Shown here piece by piece: positions 32,104 to 38,988 of a stretch of DNA of 44,445 nucleotides. How positions within the stretch are numbered: the first letter of the stretch is position 1; each line of letters opens with the position of its first letter. The translations under genes and the position numbers were made by a program. The notes beneath the pieces are model-generated. The model worked only from the letters and a program-made list of their open reading frames with translations, was not told the origin of the DNA and ran no database searches. The stretch is from JAFGWO01 sp965603295 (GTDB lineage Bacteria; BMS3Abin14): the NCBI GenBank assembly GCA_965603295.1, contig CBFDCL010000006.1, positions 1-44,445 on the forward strand, read 5' to 3'.

Positions 32104-34275
32104 ATGAAAAAACTGATCAAATACTCCCTTATCCTCGGCGGGACTCTTCTGGTCCTGCTGGTTGCTGTTGTCATTGCGGCCCCTTACATTTTGAACCTCG
32201 ATGCCCTTCGTGACTGGAGCGAGCGGGAAGCTTCCTCCCGACTGGGAAGGGAAGTGAACATTGAGGAGGTCCGTTTCAGCTGGGCCGGTCCGAAGATCCA
32301 TCTCGGCGGCCTTTCCATCGCAGAAGCGAAAGACTTCGGCCCGGAACCGTTCGCCCGATTTGAATCTTTCGACCTGAAACTGAGGCTTCTTTCCCTCCTG
32401 CGATGGCGCCTTTCGGTGGAGGACATCATCCTTTCCGGTCCCATGGTACGGGTCCTCCGGGACGATTCCAGCCGTTTCAATTTCGACGATATCATCGAGC
32501 GCCTGAACAAATCCTCGACAACCGAGACGCCCCTTGCCGCCATGGCCCCCGAAGGAAGCGTTCTCAAGGCGCCCCCCATCGACCTCCTGGTGGAAAAGAT
32601 CAGGGTAGAGGATGGAGAGCTTTATATAAAAGATGCCACGATCCCCGGGGTGGCAAGAGGTCTTTCCTGGAAGGGTGTTTCCTTAACCCTTACGGATCTA
32701 TCTTTTGACAGACCGATAGACATTACTGCCTCACTGGGCCTGAACCGTCCGACTGAGGACATCCGATTCGAAGGAAAGGTGGGACCGGTGGGAAAAATCA
32801 TTGTTCCCGGGAATATCCCCTTCGATCTGGAGCTTGTTCTTCAACCGTTTGAACTGGCCCGTCTTGCGAAGATCATCGGTCCCCTTCCTGTGGGCGTGTC
32901 CGGGGTTGTGTCGGCTCGGGAAGCGGTGCGGGGAAGCATCCACGGGGGGATCATTTTCGAAGCCCAGTCGTCCCTTCGTGGTTTAAACGTTCAGACCAAC
33001 AGAGAAAAACATGCGGTCACGGGTTTTGATGGGGCCATAACCCTGGGCGGAAAAATCAATGTTGACGCACGCCGCCTTTCCCTGGAGACGTTACGGCTGG
33101 AGGCCTTCCAGGCAGTCCTGGAAGCTTCCGGGTCCATGGGGAAACCGGGCCCCGATCTGACGGTGGACTTTGACGTCTCCTCCAACACCATCCCCCTTTC
33201 CGGCTGGGACAAGGTCCTGCCCGGACTGGGATCCATGGCCATCCTGGAAGGGGATGTGACCTTCAGGGGAAAAATCAGGGGCGTGGTTGGGAAGGATCTC
33301 TCGGCTGACCTGTCCATTGTCTCCGGGAAGTTCGAAGTGGATCGCGGGCCAGCCCTTCTTGAGAGGAGTTCTTCCACCCCCCCCGTGCCGCCTCAGGGGA
33401 CGGAGTCCATGAAACCGATTCAGGCGCCCCCCATCACGGTGGCCGGCACCGTTTCCGTTGACAACGGAAGGTTCGAAAAGATCCGTTTCACAAACCTCAA
33501 AGCCAGCCTGTCCCAGAAAGGAACCCTTTTTTCGTTGGACAACATGAGCCTTGACGCGTTCTCCGGGAATGTGGGTGGAAATGCCTGGGCCGACCTGGGG
33601 ACCCTCCCCCTGGGTTACGGATCGAAGTTCACCATGTCGGATGTCCAGGTGAACGATGCTCTGGCCGCCGTTGCGGGAATGGATGGAGTCCTTTTCAGTG
33701 AAGTTTCCATGGACATTGCCGTTGAGGGGAAGGGAACGGAACTTCCCGATCTCGAAAAACACCTCACGGGAAGCGGCAGTGTCAGGGGAGGTAAGGGGAG
33801 GCTCACCACGGCCAACCTCGCCGGCGGCGGCGCAAAAGCAGCCTCCCTCCTCGGAATCGGCGGGGAAAGCGGGGAAACCAGGTTTGAGGAGATAAACGTC
33901 TCCTTCACCATCAAGGAGGGCAGGGTGAATGTGAGCGACATGCATATCGCCGCCGCGGACTGGTCCATCGCTTGCCGGGGGGATATCGGCCTGGACCAGT
34001 CCCTGGCCATGACTTCCCTGATGACCCTGTCCAAAAAAGCCACGGAAAAAATCCCCGAAAAAAGACGCAAACTGTTTCCGGCAGAACCCGACGGCAGGGT
34101 CCAGATTCCCCTCAGGATCCGGGGCACCGTCACTTCGCCCTCCGTCGGCCTGGATTCGTCGGCCATGAACCAGGCGGCAAAAGAGGAGATCAGACGGGAG
34201 ATCGGGGAAAAGACCCAGGAGTTAAAGGAAAAGTTCCAGAAGGACCTTGGGGAAAAGCTGAAAAAACTGTTCTGA
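32104..34275 (+). CDS. AsmA family protein
   Basis: A 723-residue inner-membrane-anchored periplasmic protein. One N-terminal helix (about 7-30) is followed by the AsmA opening segment (RDWSEREASSRLGREVNIEE and WAGPKIHLGGLSI), then a long series of beta strands typical of bridge-like lipid-transfer proteins of the AsmA/TamB/YhdP type. The C-terminal domain (LEKHLTGSGSVRGGKGRL, then INVSFTIKEGRVNVSDMHI) matches the AsmA C-terminal region. A final coiled coil, KEEIRREIGEKTQELKEKFQ, ends the protein. The likely role is phospholipid transport toward, or homeostasis of, the outer membrane. SD GAGGTAAG lies close before ATG. A terminator follows at 34328. Confidence 0.9.
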   Translation: MKKLIKYSLILGGTLLVLLVAVVIAAPYILNLDALRDWSEREASSRLGREVNIEEVRFSWAGPKIHLGGLSIAEAKDFGPEPFARFESFDLKLRLLSLLRWRLSVEDIILSGPMVRVLRDDSSRFNFDDIIERLNKSSTTETPLAAMAPEGSVLKAPPIDLLVEKIRVEDGELYIKDATIPGVARGLSWKGVSLTLTDLSFDRPIDITASLGLNRPTEDIRFEGKVGPVGKIIVPGNIPFDLELVLQPFELARLAKIIGPLPVGVSGVVSAREAVRGSIHGGIIFEAQSSLRGLNVQTNREKHAVTGFDGAITLGGKINVDARRLSLETLRLEAFQAVLEASGSMGKPGPDLTVDFDVSSNTIPLSGWDKVLPGLGSMAILEGDVTFRGKIRGVVGKDLSADLSIVSGKFEVDRGPALLERSSSTPPVPPQGTESMKPIQAPPITVAGTVSVDNGRFEKIRFTNLKASLSQKGTLFSLDNMSLDAFSGNVGGNAWADLGTLPLGYGSKFTMSDVQVNDALAAVAGMDGVLFSEVSMDIAVEGKGTELPDLEKHLTGSGSVRGGKGRLTTANLAGGGAKAASLLGIGGESGETRFEEINVSFTIKEGRVNVSDMHIAAADWSIACRGDIGLDQSLAMTSLMTLSKKATEKIPEKRRKLFPAEPDGRVQIPLRIRGTVTSPSVGLDSSAMNQAAKEEIRREIGEKTQELKEKFQKDLGEKLKKLF

Positions 34276-34327
34276 CTATATTTTTTCAACATGGACAAAG
34301 CCCCCCGGTTATCGGCGGGAACACGGG

Positions 34328-34353
34328 GGCCGGTGTTTTTACCGGCCTTTTTT
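34328..34353 (+). terminator. Rho-independent terminator after AsmA
   Basis: GGCCGGT, a loop of GTTTTT, ACCGGCC, and then six T. It also separates the AsmA gene from the ABC gene, whose frame is open through this hairpin, and so rules out the longer start at 34291. Confidence 0.88.
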
Positions 34354-34372
34354 CTTCCGGTCACGATTTTTC

Positions 34373-34401
34373 TTGGGGTGCTGCCGCCTTTCAGGTATAG
34401 A
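34373..34401 (+). promoter_or_regulatory. Sigma-70 promoter, leaderless start of the ABC ATPase gene
   Basis: TTGGGG, a 17-bp spacer and TATAGA end 6 nt before ATG 34408, with only T bases between. There is no ribosome binding site. Confidence 0.6.
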
Positions 34402-34407
34402 TTTTTT

Positions 34408-35400
34408 ATGCCGTCCGCCATCCTGACATTGCAGCTAACATGCAGTTTCGGTCCGATCGTTGCCGTGGACAATCTTGACCTGGCCGTGGAGGAAGGCGAG
34501 ATCTTCGGCCTGCTGGGACCCAACGGGGCCGGAAAAACGACCACCCTGTCCATGCTGGCAACTCTTCTGCCCCCAACATCGGGTTCCGCGGCTGTCGCCG
34601 GGCATGACGTGGTCCGGGAAAAGGATGCAGTCCGCCGCGCTATTGGCATTGTTTTTCAAGACCCTTCTACCGACGAAGAGCTCAGTGCCTTCGAGAATAT
34701 GGACTTTCACGGCCGCCTGTACGGAGTGCCCAGAAGTAAAAGGAAGAAACGTATCCCCGAACTCCTTGAGATGGTGAACCTGGGAGACAGGAGCCGTCAC
34801 AAGGTCAGGACGTTTTCCGGGGGGATGAAGCGCCGCCTGGAGATCGCCCGCGGTTTTCTCCATCACCCTGCCGTTCTCTTTCTGGATGAGCCCACCACGG
34901 GACTGGACCCTCAGACCCGGCGGCGCATATGGGACCACATAAGGAGGATCAACGGGAAAAAGGGCCTGACGATCCTGCTCACAACCCACTCCATGGAGGA
35001 GGCGGACGCCCTGTGCGGTCGCGTTGCCATTATGGATCATGGAAAGGTGATCGCTCTTGGGTCTCCCTCCCGGCTTAAGAACGACCTCGGCGGGGATGTT
35101 ATCAGTGTTGAGGTGGATGGGGGTTCCCCGTCCATCGAGTCCCTGTTCGAGGGAAAAGAGTGGGTTCGGGCTCTGCGTCTTCGTGACGGGAGGATGGATA
35201 TCACCGTTGAGGGAGGGGAAGGGCGCATCCCGGAGGTTCTCCACACCCTCGAACAGTCCGGGTCCGGGGCGCGTTCTGTCACCCTGAAGAAACCCACCCT
35301 CGAGGATGTGTTCATCCACCACACCGGCAGGGCCATCCGGGATTCCGAGGCGGACGACGTGGAGAGGATGAGACAGCGGCGCCGTGCATTCCGCCGCTGA
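34408..35400 (+). CDS. ABC transporter ATP-binding protein (DrrA/NodI-like)
   Basis: A 330-residue ATPase for an ABC-2 exporter. Walker A GPNGAGKTT is at about 37-45, the Q-loop region is VFQDPSTDEELSAFENM, the signature is TFSGGMKRRLEIAR, Walker B is VLFLDEPTTGLDP and the switch His is in TTHSMEEAD. The C-terminal accessory domain with LKKPTLEDVFIHHTG and a basic tail matches drug-resistance type ATPases. It pairs with the permease at 35563. ATG at 34408 is chosen because a terminator and a promoter lie directly upstream. Word repeats begin right at its stop codon and fill the 162 bp before the permease gene. Confidence 0.92.
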   Translation: MPSAILTLQLTCSFGPIVAVDNLDLAVEEGEIFGLLGPNGAGKTTTLSMLATLLPPTSGSAAVAGHDVVREKDAVRRAIGIVFQDPSTDEELSAFENMDFHGRLYGVPRSKRKKRIPELLEMVNLGDRSRHKVRTFSGGMKRRLEIARGFLHHPAVLFLDEPTTGLDPQTRRRIWDHIRRINGKKGLTILLTTHSMEEADALCGRVAIMDHGKVIALGSPSRLKNDLGGDVISVEVDGGSPSIESLFEGKEWVRALRLRDGRMDITVEGGEGRIPEVLHTLEQSGSGARSVTLKKPTLEDVFIHHTGRAIRDSEADDVERMRQRRRAFRR

Positions 35401-35562
35401 GTTTGAAGTTTGAAAGTTTGAGGTTCAAGCACGTGATTGGTGATTAGTGACTGGATTTGGGGATCAGGTATCTTGTCTTGGCTTTTTAACCTTGGATTTA
35501 AGCCAATTACCAATTACGAGTTACCAGTCACTTGCGTTTTTGAAATCCGAAATTTGAAATTT
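35401..35562. repeat. Word-repeat tract separating the ABC ATPase and permease genes
   Basis: GTTTGAAGTTTGAAAGTTTG (35401-35420) is followed by GTGATTGGTGATTAGTGACT, GGATTTGGGGATC, CCAATTACCAATTACGAG and finally GAAATCCGAAATTTGAAATT directly before ATG 35563. It contains no SD for that gene. Confidence 0.78.
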
Positions 35563-36324
35563 ATGAAGAGACTATTTTTTGCATCCGCAACTATCTGGCA
35601 GCGGGAGGTGATCCGCTACCTCCGGTCTCCTTCCAGGATCGTGGGTAGCCTGGGGATGCCCTTTTTCTTCCTCGCTTTTCTGGGGATCGGAATGCAGTCC
35701 GCCTTCTCCCTCAGGGCAGGGGGGGAGAAATACATCGACTTCATCGCACCCGGCATCCTCGGGATGGTCCTGCTTTTCTCCTCCACCGTGGCCGGGATTT
35801 CCGTTATCTGGGACCGTCAGTTCGGGTTTTTAAAGGAGATGCTGGTAGCACCTATCCCCCGGTTGGCCATCGTCCTGGGGCGCACCGCCGGGGGCACCAC
35901 CACTGCTTCTCTCCAGGCCCTGCTCATGCTGGCTGCCAGCATTTTTCTCGGGGTGAAGGTCCCTTCCTTCACTGGCCTGCTTCTGGCTCTCGTGTTCATG
36001 GGGCTTATCGGGATCTCCTTTACCAGTCTTGGCGTCGCCATGGCCTCACGGATGGAAGACCCCCATGGATTCCAGCTTATCTTCAACTTCCTTATCATGC
36101 CGACCTTCTTCCTGTCGGGCGCCCTTTTTCCCCTGGAAAATCTGCCGGGCTTTCTCAAGTGGGCCGCGTGGCTCAACCCCCTCACCTACGGTGTGGATGG
36201 CTTGAGGGAAGCTCTTCTGGGCCAGTCTCAGATGGGGATTGGCCTGGACCTCGCCGTCCTTTCCGTCATCTCGGCTGCTCTGCTCACCCTGGGGGCGGTG
36301 TTGTTTAAAGGGGCGAGGATGTAG
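35563..36324 (+). CDS. ABC-2 type permease (DrrB-like)
   Basis: A 253-residue inner-membrane permease with six helices, partner of the ATPase at 34408. It carries an amphipathic N-terminal segment (TIWQREVIRYLRSPSRIVG), the coupling region FGFLKEMLVAPIPRLAIVLGRT, and MPTFFLSGALFPLENLPG before the last helices, as usual for ABC-2 permeases of the DrrB/NodJ type. The start codon is preceded immediately by three GAAATnn heptamers and has no recognisable SD, so how translation begins is unclear. The expected tight coupling to the ATPase gene has been broken by the repeat tract. Confidence 0.9.
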   Translation: MKRLFFASATIWQREVIRYLRSPSRIVGSLGMPFFFLAFLGIGMQSAFSLRAGGEKYIDFIAPGILGMVLLFSSTVAGISVIWDRQFGFLKEMLVAPIPRLAIVLGRTAGGTTTASLQALLMLAASIFLGVKVPSFTGLLLALVFMGLIGISFTSLGVAMASRMEDPHGFQLIFNFLIMPTFFLSGALFPLENLPGFLKWAAWLNPLTYGVDGLREALLGQSQMGIGLDLAVLSVISAALLTLGAVLFKGARM

Positions 36325-36344
36325 CCGGATGCCGGTGGCATCCC

Positions 36345-36483
36345 GAGTGCCAAGTACAAGGTGCAAAGTGTAGAGAAAGATGGAATTAAAGGCATCTACA
36401 ATGATGGGCAATCGTTTTTTTTGATTTTTCCAATCACAAATCACTAATCACTACTTACGGAATTAAATTTGGAATCTGGAATC
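36345..36483. repeat. Word repeats before and into the start of mutY
   Basis: AAGTACAAGGTGCAAAGTG, later CAATCACAAATCACTAATCA (36430-36450), and then TTTGGAATCTGGAATC (36468-36483), which includes the TTG start codon and first codons of mutY. Confidence 0.65.
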
Positions 36484-37689
36484 AGCCTTACACCCAACCT
36501 CGTCTCGTCTCTTCTCTCATGGTACGACGCCAATAAGAGAGACCTTCCCTGGCGCGGAGCATCCGGATCTGCTCCCGGTGAATCGGTTGAGCCATACGCG
36601 ACCCTCGTGTCCGAATTTATGCTCCAGCAGACAACAGTCCCCGCAGTACTCCCGTATTTCCGGAAGTGGATGGTGAAATATCCCGACATCGGGTCCCTGG
36701 CCGAGGCCGTTCCGGAACAGGTGCTCAGGGATTGGGAGGGGCTGGGCTATTACTCAAGGGCCCGGAACCTCCATGCCGCTGCGAGGTCTATCTTCCATCA
36801 ATACCGCGGTTCCATCCCCGAGGACCCCGTGAAGCTGAAAAAACTTCCGGGGGTCGGCGAATATACGGCCTCGGCCATCGCCTCTATCGCCTTCGGGGCA
36901 AGAACCCCTGCCCTGGATGCCAATAACTACCGGGTTCTTTCACGGGTGTTGGCCGTTTCGAACAAAAAACATATCGCTCTGGCGGCCTCACGAATCGTTC
37001 CGGCGGATCGCCCTGGTGATTTTAACCAGGCCCTCATGGACCTGGGGACCGCCATCTGCACATCTGCAGACCCCCGATGCTCTCAATGCCCCCTCTCCTC
37101 GTGGTGCCGGGCGTATCGCACAGACCGCGTTCAGGAGTACCCGGAAAAGAAGCGCCGCCCCGAAACAATCCACGTCCAAACGGCTATCGGGATCATTGTG
37201 GACAAGGGAAAGATCCTGGTCCAGAAAAGGCTTGGATCGGGTCTCTTCGCGGGATTGTGGGAATTCCCGGGAGGGAAAATTCAGCCCAAAGCCCAAAACC
37301 CAAAATCCAAAGAAACAGGTGGAAGTCCAGAGTCCAGAGTCCAGAGGAAAAGGGGGGATCAAGAACCGGGAACCGAAACCATTCGTGGAGAAACCGTTGA
37401 AAGGGAGACTCCCGAGGAAGCAGTAGTCAGGGAGGTGCGCGAAGAGACAGGCTTACGGATCCAGATGTTCGAAAAGCTCGGTATCTTTAACCACTCATAC
37501 ACCCGGTTCCGGGTCAAGCTCCACGTCTTCCTTTGCAGGAGAAAGGCGGGGAAGCTCCACCATCCCGAGGCAAAGTGGGTAACGGCAGAGGAACTGGAAC
37601 GGCTGCCAATGCCCAGCGCGAATCGGCGAATTGTGAAAAAGCTCGAAGAGTATTTAACCGCGGAAGACGTGGAGGAACGTGGAGGATAA
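36469..37689 (+). CDS. mutY: A/G-specific adenine glycosylase MutY with an interrupted Nudix domain
   Basis: A 406-residue base-excision repair enzyme that removes adenine opposite 8-oxoguanine. The catalytic Glu49 is in SEFMLQQTTVP, the helix-hairpin-helix is LPGVGEYTASAIA (126-138), the catalytic Asp150 is in ALDANNYRVLSR, and the 4Fe-4S cluster Cys are 197, 204, 207 and 213. The C-terminal Nudix-like domain (from about 235) checks the 8-oxoguanine strand. Its box is interrupted: GGKIQP (268-273) and ETPEEAVVREVREETGL (313-329) should be one residue apart but are separated by 39 residues rich in Lys, Glu and Arg, encoded by intergenic-type word repeats. The likely start is TTG 36469, itself in a repeat, with no SD. 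Confidence 0.9.
   Translation: MESGISLTPNLVSSLLSWYDANKRDLPWRGASGSAPGESVEPYATLVSEFMLQQTTVPAVLPYFRKWMVKYPDIGSLAEAVPEQVLRDWEGLGYYSRARNLHAAARSIFHQYRGSIPEDPVKLKKLPGVGEYTASAIASIAFGARTPALDANNYRVLSRVLAVSNKKHIALAASRIVPADRPGDFNQALMDLGTAICTSADPRCSQCPLSSWCRAYRTDRVQEYPEKKRRPETIHVQTAIGIIVDKGKILVQKRLGSGLFAGLWEFPGGKIQPKAQNPKSKETGGSPESRVQRKRGDQEPGTETIRGETVERETPEEAVVREVREETGLRIQMFEKLGIFNHSYTRFRVKLHVFLCRRKAGKLHHPEAKWVTAEELERLPMPSANRRIVKKLEEYLTAEDVEERGG
37280..37380. repeat. Word repeats inside mutY
   Basis: AAAGCCCAAAACCCAAAATC is followed by AGTCCAGAGTCCAGAGTCCA (37327-37346) and AAGAACCGGGAACCGAAACC. The AGTCCAG heptamer is identical to intergenic copies at 16918. The reading frame is kept. Confidence 0.85.
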
Positions 37690-38127
37690 ATCTAGTTCAG
37701 GGGGAAAGCAACCGTTCCCTTAGCAGCGGTAAAAGCGACTCACACAGAGACACAGAGGCACGGAGAAATACGGGAAACTAGGGGAAAATCAATATGTACA
37801 AACCTAAACAAAGCAATACAATGCCAAAAATCCTCAGAGTTCATCTGTGTTCTCTGATTTTCCCCTGTGCAACCCTGTCTGTCATGAGCAATCGATAGTG
37901 CGTCGAAGAGTGTACCATGTGGTGGATTAAATCAGCATCTGGCGGAATCGTTTTCCCCCACAGATTATTTCTTTTCTCTGTGGTCCTCTGTAGGACACGC
38001 AGCCTTCTAGAGAGCCGCCTCTGTGGCCCTCTGTGTTAGTGATTATAACCTTCCCCAATTTTTAGCTTTCCTCTGCGTCCCTTCGCGTACTTTGCGTTCA
38101 AACAACCGCTTTTTGAGGAGCCACGCT
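37690..38127. repeat. Intergenic tract of CACAGAG-type words
   Basis: CACACAGAGACACAGAGGCA (37741-37760) and variants, then CTCTGTGGTCCTCTGTAGG (37976-37994), CCTCTGTGGCCCTCTGTG (38017-38034), and TCCTCTGCGTCCCTTCGCGT near 38073. On opposite strands the words can pair. No gene is seen in 438 bp. Confidence 0.7.
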
Positions 38128-38163
38128 CTAACTTTGGACGTTGGACGTTGGACTTTGGACTCC
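38128..38163. repeat. GTTGGAC heptamer array overlapping the hydrolase C-terminus
   Basis: ACTTTGGACGTTGGACGTTG continues as GACTTTGGACTCC. It encodes the stop codon and the last residues of the minus-strand hydrolase. Confidence 0.8.
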
Positions 38164-38982
38164 TATCTTTTCCAACAGGTCTTTCCACGCATCCCAGTAC
38201 TTCTCCCCCCCGATGATATAGCAGTCACTGTGGTCCGCGCCGGGAATGGGAAGGAAAGTTTTCGGCTCCGGTGCCGCATCAAACACTGTCTTCCCCATGG
38301 TGAAGGGGATTGTGGCGTCATCAACGCCGTGGATCACCAGAACCGGAAGGGACACACCCCCAATCCTGCCGGTGTTGTCCAGCTTTAGGGACATCAGCAG
38401 GTCCACAGGGAGGCCATTATAGAGCATCCGCGCCATATCCCGGGCGCTGGTGAAGGGAGATTCCAGGACAAGGCCGCCAGCCTTTTTCCCCTCGCCCCGA
38501 GCCAGATCCACTGCCACGGCAGACCCCAGGGAGTGACCGTAGAGAATGATCCCGGATGGCTTAATCTCCTTTTCATCCCTGAGCCAACGGAAAGCCGTGG
38601 AGGAATCCTCGTAAAGGCCTTTTTCCGTGGGGGTCCCCTCGCTCCTTCCGTAGCCCCGATAATCCATTAGAAAACTGGAAACCCCTAGTTCTTGATTCAT
38701 GACTGTCGCCTGTTCGACGCGGTCAGCAATATTCCCGGCGTTGCCGTGCAGCCAGAGGACCACACCCGGTCCCGGACCGGGGATGAACCAGCCGTGGAGC
38801 TGGTAGCGGCCGGATGGGAAAAAAACGTCTTCATATTCAAGGCCCAGGTCCGCGGGGGTCATGTTCAGATCTACCGCGGGGAAGAACAGCGCGCTTTTTT
38901 CCTGAACCCTGGCCCAGGAAACAAGGAGCAATCCCAGGAGAAGGGCGGCAATGAGGACAGAAACCGTCACCTTATTCACCAT
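38128..38982 (-). CDS. Alpha/beta hydrolase (ABHD13/BEM46-like)
   Basis: A 284-residue protein with an N-terminal membrane anchor (about 5-24) and an alpha/beta hydrolase domain. The oxyanion region is LHGNAGN, the nucleophile elbow GHSLGS (Ser), the acid HGVDDATIPF (Asp) and the catalytic His in GADHSDCY. The substrate is unknown; related proteins are membrane-attached serine hydrolases. The last residues, GVQSPTSNVQS, are encoded by GTCCAACGTCCAACGTCC-type words, so the natural C-terminus after LLEKI has been replaced by a repeat-encoded tail. It starts 6 bp after the M16 peptidase gene, so the two form an operon. Confidence 0.88.
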   Translation of the reverse strand: MVNKVTVSVLIAALLLGLLLVSWARVQEKSALFFPAVDLNMTPADLGLEYEDVFFPSGRYQLHGWFIPGPGPGVVLWLHGNAGNIADRVEQATVMNQELGVSSFLMDYRGYGRSEGTPTEKGLYEDSSTAFRWLRDEKEIKPSGIILYGHSLGSAVAVDLARGEGKKAGGLVLESPFTSARDMARMLYNGLPVDLLMSLKLDNTGRIGGVSLPVLVIHGVDDATIPFTMGKTVFDAAPEPKTFLPIPGADHSDCYIIGGEKYWDAWKDLLEKIGVQSPTSNVQS

Positions 38983-38988
38983 TCCAGG

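Noticed and set aside
34291..34407. N-terminal extension of the ABC ATPase from an in-frame ATG at 34291
   Set aside because: The extension would translate a strong terminator (34328-34353) and the promoter; no SD precedes 34291, and homology begins after 34408.
37738..38040. CRISPR array
   Set aside because: Units are short, degenerate and directly adjacent, with no constant 25-40 bp repeats or unique spacers.
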